Origin: Chloroflexota bacterium
Lineage (GTDB): Bacteria; Chloroflexota; Anaerolineae; UBA4142
Assembly: GCA_016219275.1 (NCBI GenBank)
Contig: JACRBM010000002.1
Coordinates: 1-62,797 of the forward strand
DNA length: 62,797 bases
Direction of reading: 5' to 3'
Below are positions 50,466-59,136 of the stretch, in pieces. Position 1 is the first letter of the stretch. Each line of letters starts with the position of its first letter. The translations under genes were made by a program, and so were the position numbers. The notes below the pieces were generated by a model. That model searched no databases and had not been told where the DNA came from. It saw only the letters and a list, made by a program, of their open reading frames with translations.

Positions 50466-51355
50466 TAGAGATTTTTCAAACGCGGATCAAGCACATCGCG
50501 CAAGCCGTCGCCGAGGAGATTGAAACCGAGGACGGTCAACGAAATCGCCAAGCCGGGGAACACCACGGTGTGCGGCGACGCTTCCATATACTTGCGCCCA
50601 TCGTTCAGCATCACGCCCCAACTAGCGGCGGGTGGCGGCACACCCAGACCCAGGAAGCTGAGCGACGCCTCGACGACAATCGCGGTGGCAAAGTACGTCG
50701 TCGTCACGACGATGAGCGGCGCAAGCGTGTTCGGCAAAATGTGTTTGAACAGAATCCACACCGGATTCACGCCGATGCACTGCGCGGCTTGCACGTACTC
50801 TTTCTCGCGTTCGGTAAGCACCGAGCCGCGCACCGTGCGCGCAAAAATCGGAATACGCACGATCGCGATTGCGGTCATCACGGTGACCAGACTAGCGCCG
50901 AACGCGGCGATGAGCGCGAGCGCGAGCAGAATCGCGGGGAACGCATAGATCGCGTCCATCAAACCCATAATCACCGTGTCTACACGTTTGCCGATATAGC
51001 CCGCCGCCGCGCCGGCGATCAAGCCGACGACCGAACCCAGGAACACGGCGACGAGACCGACCTGCAACGAAATTTGCGCGCCGAACAACACACGCGTGAA
51101 AATATCGCGACCCAGGTGATCGGTGCCGAACCAGTGCGCGGCGCTCGGCGCTTGCAAGCGATCGCGAATGTTGAGTTGCAATGGATCGTACGGCGCGACC
51201 CAGGGCGCGATGAACGCGATGACGATGACCACCGCGGTGATCATGATGCCGACGAGCGCCAGCCGATTCTTCAGCAAGCGCACCGGCAAATCCCAGATGC
51301 CGCGTTCTTTGCGGGGAGTCAGGTTGGTTGAGGTTGCCGTCGTTAAAGTAGACAT
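50465..51355 (-). CDS. peptide/opine ABC transporter permease (DppC/OppC type)
   Basis: 296 residues with six helices. The N-terminal OppC segment (NRLALVGIMITAVVIVIAFIAPWVAPYDP, HWFGTDHLGRDIFTRVLFGAQ) and the EAA loop EYVQAAQCIGVNPVWILFKHILPNT are typical. The ATG at 51355 gives the standard N-terminus. It partners the DppB-type permease downstream of the binding protein; no ATP-binding subunits lie in the cluster. Confidence 0.93.
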   Translation of the reverse strand: MSTLTTATSTNLTPRKERGIWDLPVRLLKNRLALVGIMITAVVIVIAFIAPWVAPYDPLQLNIRDRLQAPSAAHWFGTDHLGRDIFTRVLFGAQISLQVGLVAVFLGSVVGLIAGAAAGYIGKRVDTVIMGLMDAIYAFPAILLALALIAAFGASLVTVMTAIAIVRIPIFARTVRGSVLTEREKEYVQAAQCIGVNPVWILFKHILPNTLAPLIVVTTTYFATAIVVEASLSFLGLGVPPPAASWGVMLNDGRKYMEASPHTVVFPGLAISLTVLGFNLLGDGLRDVLDPRLKNL

Positions 51356-51360
51356 GCTAT

Positions 51361-51413
51361 TCAAAGGATGAAGGATGAAAAAATCATCCTTCATCCTTTT
51401 GCCTTCAGCCTTT
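51361..51413. repeat. intergenic AAAGGATGAAGGATGA/TCATCCTTCATCCTTT hairpin repeat
   Basis: AAAGGATGAAGGATGA and TCATCCTTCATCCTTT are perfect inverted copies separated by AAAAAA. It is placed between the binding-protein gene and the permease and could act as a transcription-processing hairpin. Confidence 0.8.
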
Positions 51414-53106
51414 ACTTGTCGAGCCAGGTTACGTTCAGCCCATCCGATGCATCCATCATCATCAGCGCGGGCGACGTGCCGGGTTGATAACCCTTGACCG
51501 TGTTGCGCCATGCTTCCGACCACGGCAAGCCGGCGACATAGATCGTCGCGGCATCGTCTTGGACGAGTTGCACGACTTGCTTGTAGAGCGCTTTGCGTTT
51601 TTCGATATCCGTCTCGGCGCGACCCTTGGCGAGCAGGTCTGCCATCTGCGGCGTATCGTAGCCGCCGACGAGCCAGTTGCCGCCGCTCGCTTTTTCGAGA
51701 TAGCCGTACGGACGATCGGGGTCGAAGATGCCGGTCATCGTGCCGATCAAAATGTCGTAATCGTACGCCGGACCTTTTTTGTTCCACGCCGCCGAATCCA
51801 CCATGTCAAATTCGACGGTAAAGCCAATCTGTCCCAGCATTGCCTGCAACAGTTCAGTGCGATCTTTTTGACTTGCCATCAGCATCACTTTGATCTTGGT
51901 ACCCTGGGCAAGCTTGGAAGCGGCGAAATACTCTTTTGCTTTGGCGAGGTCCACCTTCGGCATCGGCACATCGAGATACCACAAATTGTCTTTCATGAAC
52001 GGCTGGTTGTGAACCTGACCCAGCCCGAAGAAAATCGCGTCGTTGTACAGCGCGCGGTCGAACACGGCTTGGACAGCGAGGCGCGCGTTCTTGTTCGAGA
52101 ACGGCTCGCGCTTGGTGTTCAACACAAAGCGTTCGCCGGAGTTGATGTAGTACACCTTGGTCGTAAAGTTCGCGTCTTGCTTCTCGACCAATTTTTTGAC
52201 ATCGGCGATGGGCAGTTCTTCGGTCATGTCCACTTCGCCGGTGCGAATCGCGTTGAGACGCACGTTCGGATCGGTGATGACTTTGAGCACAACGCCGTCG
52301 AGCAGGGGTTCGCCTTTCTTCCAATAGTCCGGGAATTTCTTGAGCGTGTACGTATCGCCCGGCTTGCTCGTGTCCATCATAAACGGACCGGTGCCAATGA
52401 TTTTGGAGACAGTGCCATCCGCGTTGTACGAACTCTTGTGAATGATCGCGGCGCGATTCAACAGCGCAAGGTACGAGAGGAACGGACCGCTGCCACTCGT
52501 GATCGTAAACTTGACGGTAGACTTGTCCACGACTTCGGTTTTCAAGCCGATGCCATTCAGCGTCGAGCGCAGCGCCGCGCCGGCTTTTTCGTCGAGGATA
52601 CGATCAAAGATGAATTTCACATCATCGGCGGTGAGTTCCTGCCCATTGTGAAACTTGACGCCCTTGCGCAGCGCGAACGTCCAGGTCTTGCCATCGGCGG
52701 ACGCGTCCCATTTTTCGGCGAGCACGCCGACGAATTTGCCCGCGCGGTCAGGCGCGACGAGCGGTTGTGCGACCAGAATGTTCAAGCGAATGTCGCCGTA
52801 CTGAATCGCTTTGAGCGGATCCATCGAAGTCACATCTTCGCGCATCGCGAAGGTCAGCGTGCCGCCCGATTTGGGCGTGCCCGCCGCCGGTTTCGTCGCG
52901 ACTGGTGCGGTGGTTGCCGCCGGCGCCTTGGTCGGTTCGGCTTTTGGCGCGGCAGTGGGCGCGGTGGTTGCCGCGACCGGCGCCTTGGTCGGTTCAGCGG
53001 CTGGCGCTTTCGTCGGCGGCGCAGACGTGGGCGCGGCGGTCGGCGCGGCGCACGCGGCGACGAGCGCCACCACGACCAACAATGCAAAGACCAATGTTCG
53101 TTTCAT
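51412..53106 (-). CDS. peptide ABC transporter substrate-binding lipoprotein (SBP family 5)
   Basis: 564 residues. Signal peptide with lipobox LVAACA (Cys19), then a 55-residue Ala/Pro/Thr linker and an SBP_bac_5 domain (GGTLTFAMREDVTSMDPLKA, KWDASADGKTWTFALRKGVKFHNGQELTADDVKF). The family binds oligopeptides, nickel or glycosides. The ATG at 53106 has GGAGGAGAT in front. It lies between the two permease genes. Confidence 0.94.
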   Translation of the reverse strand: MKRTLVFALLVVVALVAACAAPTAAPTSAPPTKAPAAEPTKAPVAATTAPTAAPKAEPTKAPAATTAPVATKPAAGTPKSGGTLTFAMREDVTSMDPLKAIQYGDIRLNILVAQPLVAPDRAGKFVGVLAEKWDASADGKTWTFALRKGVKFHNGQELTADDVKFIFDRILDEKAGAALRSTLNGIGLKTEVVDKSTVKFTITSGSGPFLSYLALLNRAAIIHKSSYNADGTVSKIIGTGPFMMDTSKPGDTYTLKKFPDYWKKGEPLLDGVVLKVITDPNVRLNAIRTGEVDMTEELPIADVKKLVEKQDANFTTKVYYINSGERFVLNTKREPFSNKNARLAVQAVFDRALYNDAIFFGLGQVHNQPFMKDNLWYLDVPMPKVDLAKAKEYFAASKLAQGTKIKVMLMASQKDRTELLQAMLGQIGFTVEFDMVDSAAWNKKGPAYDYDILIGTMTGIFDPDRPYGYLEKASGGNWLVGGYDTPQMADLLAKGRAETDIEKRKALYKQVVQLVQDDAATIYVAGLPWSEAWRNTVKGYQPGTSPALMMMDASDGLNVTWLDK

Positions 53107-53138
53107 ACATCTCCTCCGTATCAAATTTTCTGATTTCC

Positions 53139-53213
53139 TAGAGTTCCTTCATTTCCCTCCATTCCTTTTTGGCGAGGAAGAAAGGGAAATGAAGGAACTA
53201 CGGAAATTGAATC
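53139..53213. repeat. intergenic AGTTCCTTCATTTCCC/GGGAAATGAAGGAACT hairpin repeat
   Basis: AGTTCCTTCATTTCCCT and AGGGAAATGAAGGAACT are inverted copies flanking CCTTTTTGGCGAGG. The vocabulary matches 19719-19801 and 50383-50465. Confidence 0.8.
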
Positions 53214-54159
53214 AACCCAAGCGAATCCTGGGATCGAGAATCGTATAAATCACATCTACCGTCAGATTGACAAAGACAACCATCACCGCGATGACGAGAA
53301 TCACGCCTTGCACAACCGGGTAATCGCGCCCGAAAATACTATCCACGACGAGCAAGCCAATGCCGGGCCACGCGAAAATCGTTTCGACGACGACCGCGCC
53401 GCCGAAGAGAAAACCGAGTTGCAAGCCGACCATCGTTACGGTTGGAATGAGCGCGTTGCGGAGCGCGTGACCGATCAACACGGCTTTTTCCGCGAGACCT
53501 TTGCCGCGCGCGGTACGCACGTAATCCTTGCCCAGCTCTTCGAGCATCGTCGAACGTGTGAGGCGGCTCGTTGTCCCGGCGAGCGACCAACCCAGGGTGA
53601 TGGCGGGCAGGATCAAGTGTTGAAGTGATTTGCCGAAATCGGCGAACGGCGACACGTACCCGATCGAAGGGAGCCAACGGAGATAAACCGCAAAGATGAG
53701 CGCGAGCATAATGCCCGCCCAGAAATTCGGCAGCGAGATGCCGAAAATCGCGAACGTCATCGCACCGAAATCTACCCAGGTGTTGCGGCGCACCGCGGCG
53801 ATCACGCCGAGCGGCAAGGCGATGACGAGCGAAAAGAGCAGCGCGGCGAACGAGAGGTACAAGGTTGCGGGCAAACGCTGACCGATCAATTCCGTCACCG
53901 CCATCTGCGCTTTGTACGAGCGACCCAGGTCGCCGGTGATCGCGCGCCCGATCCACTTGACGTACTGCACGACGATGGACTCGTCAAGCCCCAGTTGCGC
54001 CCGCAGAGCCGCGCGGCGAATTTCGTCCATTCCTTCACTGCCGTACATCACGTCAATCGGATCGCCGGGCACGAGGCGAATCAATGCAAAGGCAATGATG
54101 GACATGAGCAGGAGAATCGGCAACAGGGAGAGCGCGCGGCGAGCAAGATAAGCAAACAT
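53212..54159 (-). CDS. peptide/opine ABC transporter permease (DppB/OppB type)
   Basis: 315 residues with six helices. The first helix (SLLPILLLMSIIAFALIRLVPGDP) and EAA loop (LTRSTMLEELGKDYVRTARGKGL) are classical OppB features. It is the first gene of the transporter operon. The 150 bases upstream show no recognisable promoter. Confidence 0.94.
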   Translation of the reverse strand: MFAYLARRALSLLPILLLMSIIAFALIRLVPGDPIDVMYGSEGMDEIRRAALRAQLGLDESIVVQYVKWIGRAITGDLGRSYKAQMAVTELIGQRLPATLYLSFAALLFSLVIALPLGVIAAVRRNTWVDFGAMTFAIFGISLPNFWAGIMLALIFAVYLRWLPSIGYVSPFADFGKSLQHLILPAITLGWSLAGTTSRLTRSTMLEELGKDYVRTARGKGLAEKAVLIGHALRNALIPTVTMVGLQLGFLFGGAVVVETIFAWPGIGLLVVDSIFGRDYPVVQGVILVIAVMVVFVNLTVDVIYTILDPRIRLG

Positions 54160-54306
54160 GGTGTTTCAAAAACGGGCACAAATCAGTCAACACAGCGAAC
54201 ATCGGTACCGGTTAGCAATTGCATCGTAGCACCTCTGAGTCAAATTGCGGTCAAAAACAAGTCGCAGGTCAGCGCGTTGTTGATCCCAAAATCTGAGGAA
54301 ATTTTT

Positions 54307-54432
54307 CTATTGGACTTGCAAGTTCGGACGAAACTTGCCCAAGCGATTTGTACGCGCGGTCTGTTCGAAGAAACCGCGCGGGTCGCCTAGTGCTTTACCG
54401 GCAATGTACGGATTGCGGGGTGGGGTAGGCAT
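54307..54432 (-). pseudogene. truncated 5' copy of the AAA-TPR NTPase gene
   Basis: A 41-codon frame, MPTPPRNPYIAGKALGDPRGFF, then unrelated residues to a stop at 54307. The first 67 bases (54366-54432) match the start of the NTPase gene (49064-49130) with a single, silent difference. It follows the DUF433 gene by 3 bases. This is a broken member of the same gene family or a fragment left by a rearrangement. Confidence 0.85.
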
Positions 54433-54435
54433 GGA

Positions 54436-54879
54436 TTATCCCTCCGCGAACTCACCGAGGTTTTTCTGGTTGTTTCGTGCCGCGGTAATTCGCTTCGATA
54501 ATTCGATCGCGCGGATGAGTGTGGCATTATTCTCTGCGATAATCTGCTCGATCTCCTCCGTGTGATCGTAATAGTAACTGAGCGCGTCGTAAACTTCGGC
54601 GAGTGTAAGCGGAGGATGCCCCTCGACAAGTTCTTGCGGCGTCGTGCCAAGCCGCGTCTGCTCGACTATCGTTCGCACGGTGACGTACCCATTACGCGTG
54701 ATTGGCTCGCCGCCTTGATAACCTTCCATCTTCACAATGTACGGATGCGCCGTTTGAACGACCTGGTATTGCGTCACCGTCTCCCGGAGTTGCTTGAGTT
54801 CCTGTTTGATGTTGGCAATCTCGGAATAAAGTTGCTCGTTCGTGATTTCGCTCGTACGTTCTCCTTTCGGTACGACCAC
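54436..54879 (-). CDS. DUF433 domain protein, antitoxin-like
   Basis: 147 residues. The N-terminal 40 form a coiled coil (NEQLYSEIANIKQELKQLRETVTQY). The DUF433 part follows: HPYIVKMEGYQGGEPITRNGYVTVRTIVEQTRLGTTPQELVEGHPPLTLAEVYDALSYYYDH, a winged-helix antitoxin fold usually paired with a DUF5615/PIN-like toxin. No toxin is adjacent; a truncated NTPase frame takes that place. The GTG start lies right against the predicted -10 and an AAAGGAG sits downstream of it, so the true start is uncertain. Confidence 0.8.
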   Translation of the reverse strand: MVVPKGERTSEITNEQLYSEIANIKQELKQLRETVTQYQVVQTAHPYIVKMEGYQGGEPITRNGYVTVRTIVEQTRLGTTPQELVEGHPPLTLAEVYDALSYYYDHTEEIEQIIAENNATLIRAIELSKRITAARNNQKNLGEFAEG

Positions 54880-54914
54880 ATTTTACCACGTTTCCCGCGC
54901 CAAAACAAAAGACC
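54880..54914 (-). promoter_or_regulatory. promoter block of the DUF433 gene
   Basis: 32 of 35 bases match the block in front of the AAA-TPR gene (49179-49213), including TGGTAAAAT on the minus strand. Confidence 0.55.
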
Positions 54915-54940
54915 TGGGAGATTTTTCTCTCAGGTCTTTT
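54907..54940. terminator. intrinsic terminator downstream of the cox operon
   Basis: Stem AAAAGACCTG / CAGGTCTTTT extended by GGAGA/TCTCT with a TTTT loop. T runs on either strand suit the minus-strand HAD gene, which ends 24 bases away. Confidence 0.88.
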
Positions 54941-54963
54941 CGGGTGTTCCTCTCCGCGCGCGC

Positions 54964-55674
54964 TCACACCGCGCTTTGCAACACCTCGGCTAACTCGGTC
55001 AGGCGGCGCACGCGCGGCACAACGCGATAGTCGGGATACCAATTATCGCGATCGAGCAGGATCGCGTCCCAGCCCGCGCCGCGCGCGCCGTCCACATCCG
55101 TGTGCAAACCATCGCCGACGTAGACCAATTCGCGCGGGTCGCGTTGCGCGAGTTGCGCGGCGTGATCGAAAATTGCGCGCGCCGGCTTTTCGACGCGGAC
55201 GAGTGCGGAAACGACGATGTGCGCGAAATAACGCTTGAGTCCGAGCGTCTCCAACACCTCCGCGCAGTTCGGCGTAAAGTTGGAGATGACGCCGAGTGTC
55301 ACGCCGCGCGCCTGGAGCGCGTCGAGCGCAGGACGCGCATCGTCGAACGCGCGATTGAACGCGCCGCGCCGGAACTCGCGATAAAAATGCGCGATAGCGG
55401 CATCATCGCGCACGAGCGCGAGCCGCGACCACCCATCGGCGAACAGCGTTTTCCAAAACGTTTCGCCGGCGCGTTCGTCGAGACTAAGCGGCGGCGCTAG
55501 ACGCGCGCGCGCCGGAATCTCGTCGTCGAGCGCGGCGACCATCGCGCGCACGGCGGCGAAATCGAGCGTGACGCGGCGCGACCGCGCCAGCGCGACATAC
55601 TCGCGCGCGACGCGGTCGCGGTCCATGCTCATCAACACTCCACCCACATCGAAAAAAATCGCGTGATACTTCAT
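54964..55674 (-). CDS. HAD superfamily hydrolase
   Basis: 236 residues. Motif I is FFDVGGVLMSMD, with the second acidic residue of the classical DxDGT replaced by Gly as in many HAD relatives; motif II SNF, motif III Lys in VEKPARAIF and motif IV GDGLHTDVDGA. The cap domain lies between residues 20 and 110. It hydrolyses a phosphate ester or related bond, substrate unknown. Its ATG overlaps the SURF1 stop (ATGA), so it is the last gene of the cox operon. Confidence 0.88.
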   Translation of the reverse strand: MKYHAIFFDVGGVLMSMDRDRVAREYVALARSRRVTLDFAAVRAMVAALDDEIPARARLAPPLSLDERAGETFWKTLFADGWSRLALVRDDAAIAHFYREFRRGAFNRAFDDARPALDALQARGVTLGVISNFTPNCAEVLETLGLKRYFAHIVVSALVRVEKPARAIFDHAAQLAQRDPRELVYVGDGLHTDVDGARGAGWDAILLDRDNWYPDYRVVPRVRRLTELAEVLQSAV

Positions 55675-56459
55675 GGCTGAATTTGCTCACTGTGTTGACG
55701 TTTTCGTTCTTGATAACGAATAAAGTACGGATAACCGGCAACGGTAATGATCGCAAAGAGAAACCATTGCGTCGCATACGCGATATTCGAACCGTCGCTC
55801 AATGCCAATTCCGGCGCGGTGCGAATCGGCAACGCGGGCTGGATGCCGGGGACAGGTTTGGGCGCGGCGCGGTCGGGCGATTGTTGGATGTACACCGGCA
55901 AAATCGGGTAGGGCATTTGCGCGCCGATCTGCGTCAGGATGAGCGTGTCCCACAACTTGAACGGCGTAGATGCGTTGGGCGTACTCCCAGCTTGCGTTTG
56001 ACTTTGCGAAATGCGAATGATGCCGCTGACCTGCACGACACCTGGCTCGTCGAATTTTTTCCAATTGTCCGGCGCGGCTTCGTTCAACGGAACCCAGCCG
56101 CGATCAATCAACACCGCTTGCCGCGTGCCGCTGATGACGAGCGGCGTCAACAAGCGAATGCCAATCGCGTTTTCGTTCCACACTTGGTTGCGCCAACCGA
56201 TTTGATTCGCGTGATCGTACATGCCCGATACCATCACCGCGCGATATTCCAATTTGATCAGGTCGCCACTTTGCAGCTCTGGCGTCAGCGCAACGGGCGG
56301 CGCGCTGAGCGAATCGGTGATGCGTTTGTCGGACGCGATGCGCTGTGCGTTGCGATCAATCTGCCAGATTCCCAAACGGATGAATACGCCAAACAAGATG
56401 ACGACGAACAGCGTGACCCAGCGCCAACCCGGACCGAGCATTGTTCTGAGCATGGACAT
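55671..56459 (-). CDS. SURF1 family cytochrome oxidase assembly protein (copy 1)
   Basis: About 262 residues with an N-terminal helix ending FIRLGIWQIDRNAQR, a SURF1 signature, a soluble domain (YDHANQIGWRNQVWNENAIGIRLLTPLV, VLIDRGWVPLNEA) and a C-terminal helix after YATQWFLFAI. The family inserts heme a into subunit I. The ATG at 56459 is followed by two other in-frame ATGs. It is a paralogue of the next gene upstream, separated by a repeat hairpin. Confidence 0.9.
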   Translation of the reverse strand: MSMLRTMLGPGWRWVTLFVVILFGVFIRLGIWQIDRNAQRIASDKRITDSLSAPPVALTPELQSGDLIKLEYRAVMVSGMYDHANQIGWRNQVWNENAIGIRLLTPLVISGTRQAVLIDRGWVPLNEAAPDNWKKFDEPGVVQVSGIIRISQSQTQAGSTPNASTPFKLWDTLILTQIGAQMPYPILPVYIQQSPDRAAPKPVPGIQPALPIRTAPELALSDGSNIAYATQWFLFAIITVAGYPYFIRYQERKRQHSEQIQP

Positions 56460-56472
56460 TATTTTTGTGATC

Positions 56473-56553
56473 CTCAACAATTTTTGCCCACGAAGGACAC
56501 GAAAATTTCTTGCATTTCTTTGTGAACTTGGTGTCCTTCGTGGGCAAAGTTTT
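56473..56553. repeat. intergenic GCCCACGAAGGACAC/GTGTCCTTCGTGGGC hairpin repeat
   Basis: TTTGCCCACGAAGGACACGAA and TTGGTGTCCTTCGTGGGCAAA are inverted copies around a stem-loop of TTTCTTGCATTTC words. It lies between the two SURF1 genes. Confidence 0.8.
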
Positions 56554-56582
56554 CGACTCGAATGGCGTCTAATGAATTTCTG

Positions 56583-57395
56583 CTAAACCTGGGATTGATT
56601 GTTCGGACGATCACGGCGAAGAACGATACGCGGATAACCGATCGCGACGATTGCCGCGAACAAGAACCATTGCAGCGCGTACGGCAGATGCGACCCTTCG
56701 CTCAAATCCAATTCCACTGGCATGCGTTGCGGAACGGCGCTCGCTATCGGCGCGGTTTGACCTGGGATGTTGACCAGACTCATGGACGTATCCGCGAGAA
56801 TCGTTGCGCTGCCATTGGGGGTCTGTTGAATGTAGATCGGCAAAAGCGGGTAAGGCAGTTGCTCCGCGATGCGACTAACGTTCGCGAGATTCCACACTTG
56901 GTGCGCGCCGGGCGAATCGTTGATGCCGCCAAAATCCGGTTGCGTCTGCGCGCGTCGAATCACACCGCGCACTTGGGCGATCCCAGGTTCAGCGTAGCGA
57001 CTCCATTTGTCCGGCGCGGCATCGTCGAATGGAATCCAGCCGCGATTGACGAGCACGGCTTGTTGGGTGCCGCTGATGATGAGCGGCGTGAGCAACGTCA
57101 CGCCGACCTGGTTTTTGTACGCTTGATTTCGCAACGCGACTTGATGCGCCTCATCGTACTTGCCGACGACATGCACCGCGCGGTACTCCACATTCGTCAG
57201 ATCGGTTTCGAGCGCCGCGCCAGACAATTCGAGCGATGGTGCGGTCACGTGCCCGCTGACGCGCGCGTTGAACGCGCGCCGCTGTTGCAAACGATCGAGT
57301 TGCCACACCCCTAGCCCGAGCATCACCGCGACCGCGACGAACGCGAGCAAGGTCGTCCGCACACGCTTGCGGCTGAAAAAAATCCGCAGGATCAC
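56583..57395 (-). CDS. SURF1 family cytochrome oxidase assembly protein (copy 2)
   Basis: 270 residues. N-terminal helix with MLGLGVWQLDRLQQRR, soluble domain with VALRNQAYKNQVGVTLLTPLI and VLVNRGWIPFDDA, C-terminal helix after YALQWFLFAAIVAIGYP. It starts with a GTG overlapping the stop of the cupredoxin-like gene (GTGA). Two SURF1 genes in one operon point to a duplication; they may serve different oxidases or act together. Confidence 0.92.
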   Translation of the reverse strand: MILRIFFSRKRVRTTLLAFVAVAVMLGLGVWQLDRLQQRRAFNARVSGHVTAPSLELSGAALETDLTNVEYRAVHVVGKYDEAHQVALRNQAYKNQVGVTLLTPLIISGTQQAVLVNRGWIPFDDAAPDKWSRYAEPGIAQVRGVIRRAQTQPDFGGINDSPGAHQVWNLANVSRIAEQLPYPLLPIYIQQTPNGSATILADTSMSLVNIPGQTAPIASAVPQRMPVELDLSEGSHLPYALQWFLFAAIVAIGYPRIVLRRDRPNNQSQV

Positions 57396-57907
57396 GCGCG
57401 CTCCGGTTTTTTGCGCGGCGTGAGGGGCACCATCACCAAACTGTACAGCAAGATCAATGCCGCCATCGGCGGACCGGCGAGAAAGATCGCTTGAAAGCGC
57501 GTGAACGCGGTCACGCGCGGACGCACATCCACACCCAGGTTACGCGTCGGCTGGAACGAACAGGCGTACGAGTATTCGTTCGCTTCGTTCAGGTTCAGCG
57601 TCGCGCTCGCGCCGGGCGGGACGAAGGTCGGTCCCAGTTGGTGGCTCGCCGAGTCTTGATTGATCACAACGAGCACATCGCCGACGACAAAGTTCATCTC
57701 TTTGGGGAGCGCTGGCACGGCTTGACCGGCGGCAACGCGTTCCGCCGTGCCGGCGGGAATCACTAATTCGATGCGTTGCGGATCGCGGTCGAGATTGTTC
57801 TTGACGACGAGGAACGCGCTTTCACTGAGCACGAACGCAAGCAGGCAACCGAGCGCGAGCGAAAAGAGGATTCGTCCGAAGAGTGAGCGTTTGAAATAAT
57901 CTATCAC
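57392..57907 (-). CDS. membrane-anchored cupredoxin-like protein
   Basis: 171 residues: an N-terminal helix (10-36), a beta-sandwich domain and a C-terminal helix (about 138-160). The segment VVGDVLVVINQDSASHQLGPTFVPPGASATL ... YACSFQ is a cupredoxin core with His89 and Cys116. The second His and the Met that normally complete a type 1 copper site (CxxxHxxM) are missing (CSFQPTRNLGV). It may bind copper differently during CuA or CuB assembly. It lies between SCO and SURF1 genes with overlap on one side. Confidence 0.75.
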   Translation of the reverse strand: MIDYFKRSLFGRILFSLALGCLLAFVLSESAFLVVKNNLDRDPQRIELVIPAGTAERVAAGQAVPALPKEMNFVVGDVLVVINQDSASHQLGPTFVPPGASATLNLNEANEYSYACSFQPTRNLGVDVRPRVTAFTRFQAIFLAGPPMAALILLYSLVMVPLTPRKKPERA

Positions 57908-57909
57908 GT

Positions 57910-58515
57910 TCAGTTCCTTGTTTCGGCGAGCAGCTGTTTGATGTCCTGGGTCATGTTGTCGGCGGTCTCGCCGAAAGCAAAAGTCACGCGCAAATTGCCG
58001 CGCCCATCAATCGCGTAAAGTTGCGCGCTGTGGTCCATCAAATAACCGAGCGCGCTTTCCGAGGGTTGCTTGGCGCGATACACGCCAAAGGCGCGCCAGA
58101 CTGGCGCGAGTTCGGTTGCCGTGCCGGTCAATCCGATAAACGACGGATCGAAACTGGGCACATATCCGCGCAAGCGTTCGAGTGTATCGCGCTCTGGATC
58201 AATCGTGATGAAAATGAATTGCACGCGGTCGGCGTGTTGTTTCAATTGCGCGCGGACGCGTTTCAGTTCCACGAGCGTCGTCGGACACACGTCGGGACAC
58301 GTGGTGTAGCCGAAATACACGACGACGACCTTGCCGGTCAAATCGCTCAACCGAAACGGTTTGCCATTGTGCGCGGTCAATGTGAAATCCGCCGCGCGCA
58401 TGGGCGGTTCGATCACCGAGCCGTGAAAAGCATAGGGCTGGGTCGCCATCCACAACCCTGCCGCCATCATCAGCACGATTGTAAGCCCCAGCCCCAGGAC
58501 GAGTTTCGTTTTCAT
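57910..58515 (-). CDS. SCO family copper chaperone
   Basis: 201 residues, anchored by one helix (residues 5-24) with a thioredoxin-like domain outside. Copper-binding residues are Cys73 and Cys77 in TTCPDVCPT and His162 in MDHSAQLY. The family delivers copper to the CuA centre of subunit II. The ATG at 58515 is chosen as it directly precedes the membrane anchor; codons further up lie in a repeat hairpin. Confidence 0.93.
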   Translation of the reverse strand: MKTKLVLGLGLTIVLMMAAGLWMATQPYAFHGSVIEPPMRAADFTLTAHNGKPFRLSDLTGKVVVVYFGYTTCPDVCPTTLVELKRVRAQLKQHADRVQFIFITIDPERDTLERLRGYVPSFDPSFIGLTGTATELAPVWRAFGVYRAKQPSESALGYLMDHSAQLYAIDGRGNLRVTFAFGETADNMTQDIKQLLAETRN

Positions 58516-58523
58516 TTGTAGGT

Positions 58524-58557
58524 ACGTGACGGGTGACGATGCGTCACCCGTCACACG
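58524..58557. repeat. intergenic GTGACGGGTGAC/GTCACCCGTCAC hairpin repeat
   Basis: GTGACGGGTGACG and CGTCACCCGTCAC are inverted copies with an AT loop. The hairpin lies between coxC and sco and ends at the coxC stop. Confidence 0.8.
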
Positions 58558-59136
58558 TTATTTCACTGCAACGGTTCCAATGAGATAGAGTGCGGGATAA
58601 AAGAATTGCCACACGACATCCACAAAGTGCCAGTAGTTCGTGCACGCTTCGACCGCCCAGTGTCGCTCTGCGGAATAACGTCCGCGCAGTCCATTGCGGA
58701 GAACGACGCCGATGAACAACACGCCGGTCAGAACGTGAAACGCGTGCATCCCGGTCATCATGTAAAACACCGCGCCTTCCGCGCTATCGCTCGGACCGAA
58801 CGGCGCGATGCGCCACTCGACGCCGACGACGCCGGCGAGAAAGACCAAGCCGAGGAACATCGTCATCCCCGCGCTGATCGCGAACCCGCGACGGTCGCCG
58901 TGCACCATGTACGTTTCGGCGCGATTCATAAAGAAACTACTGACCAACAGAATCGCGGTCACACCCAGACCCAGGTATTGGTTGAGTTCCGGACGATGAT
59001 CGCCGAGCAAGTAAAATCGCGTGACGAGCAAGCCGGCGAACATGAACGAATCGGAGATGATAAAGAGCCACAACCCGAGGCGATTGTTCGCGAGTTTTTT
59101 GTGATACGCATCCACGTGCGTCGCTTCGGCGGTCAT
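58558..59136 (-). CDS. coxC: cytochrome c oxidase subunit III
   Basis: 192 residues with five predicted helices, the short prokaryotic form. Typical stretches are LGLWLFIISDSFMFAGLLVTRFYL, MTGMHAFHVLTGVLFIGVVL and ACTNYWHFVDVVWQFFYPALYL. It stabilises subunit I and may guide oxygen and protons. The ATG overlaps the stop of the upstream subunit IV gene (TAATG). Confidence 0.95.
   Translation of the reverse strand: MTAEATHVDAYHKKLANNRLGLWLFIISDSFMFAGLLVTRFYLLGDHRPELNQYLGLGVTAILLVSSFFMNRAETYMVHGDRRGFAISAGMTMFLGLVFLAGVVGVEWRIAPFGPSDSAEGAVFYMMTGMHAFHVLTGVLFIGVVLRNGLRGRYSAERHWAVEACTNYWHFVDVVWQFFYPALYLIGTVAVK

Noticed and set aside
54160-54306. plus-strand frame in the gap before the truncated NTPase copy
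   Set aside because: The last 60 codons read plausibly (SEEIFLLDLQVRTKLAQAI) but there is no start signal and the frame begins inside the opposite permease gene; too weak to call.
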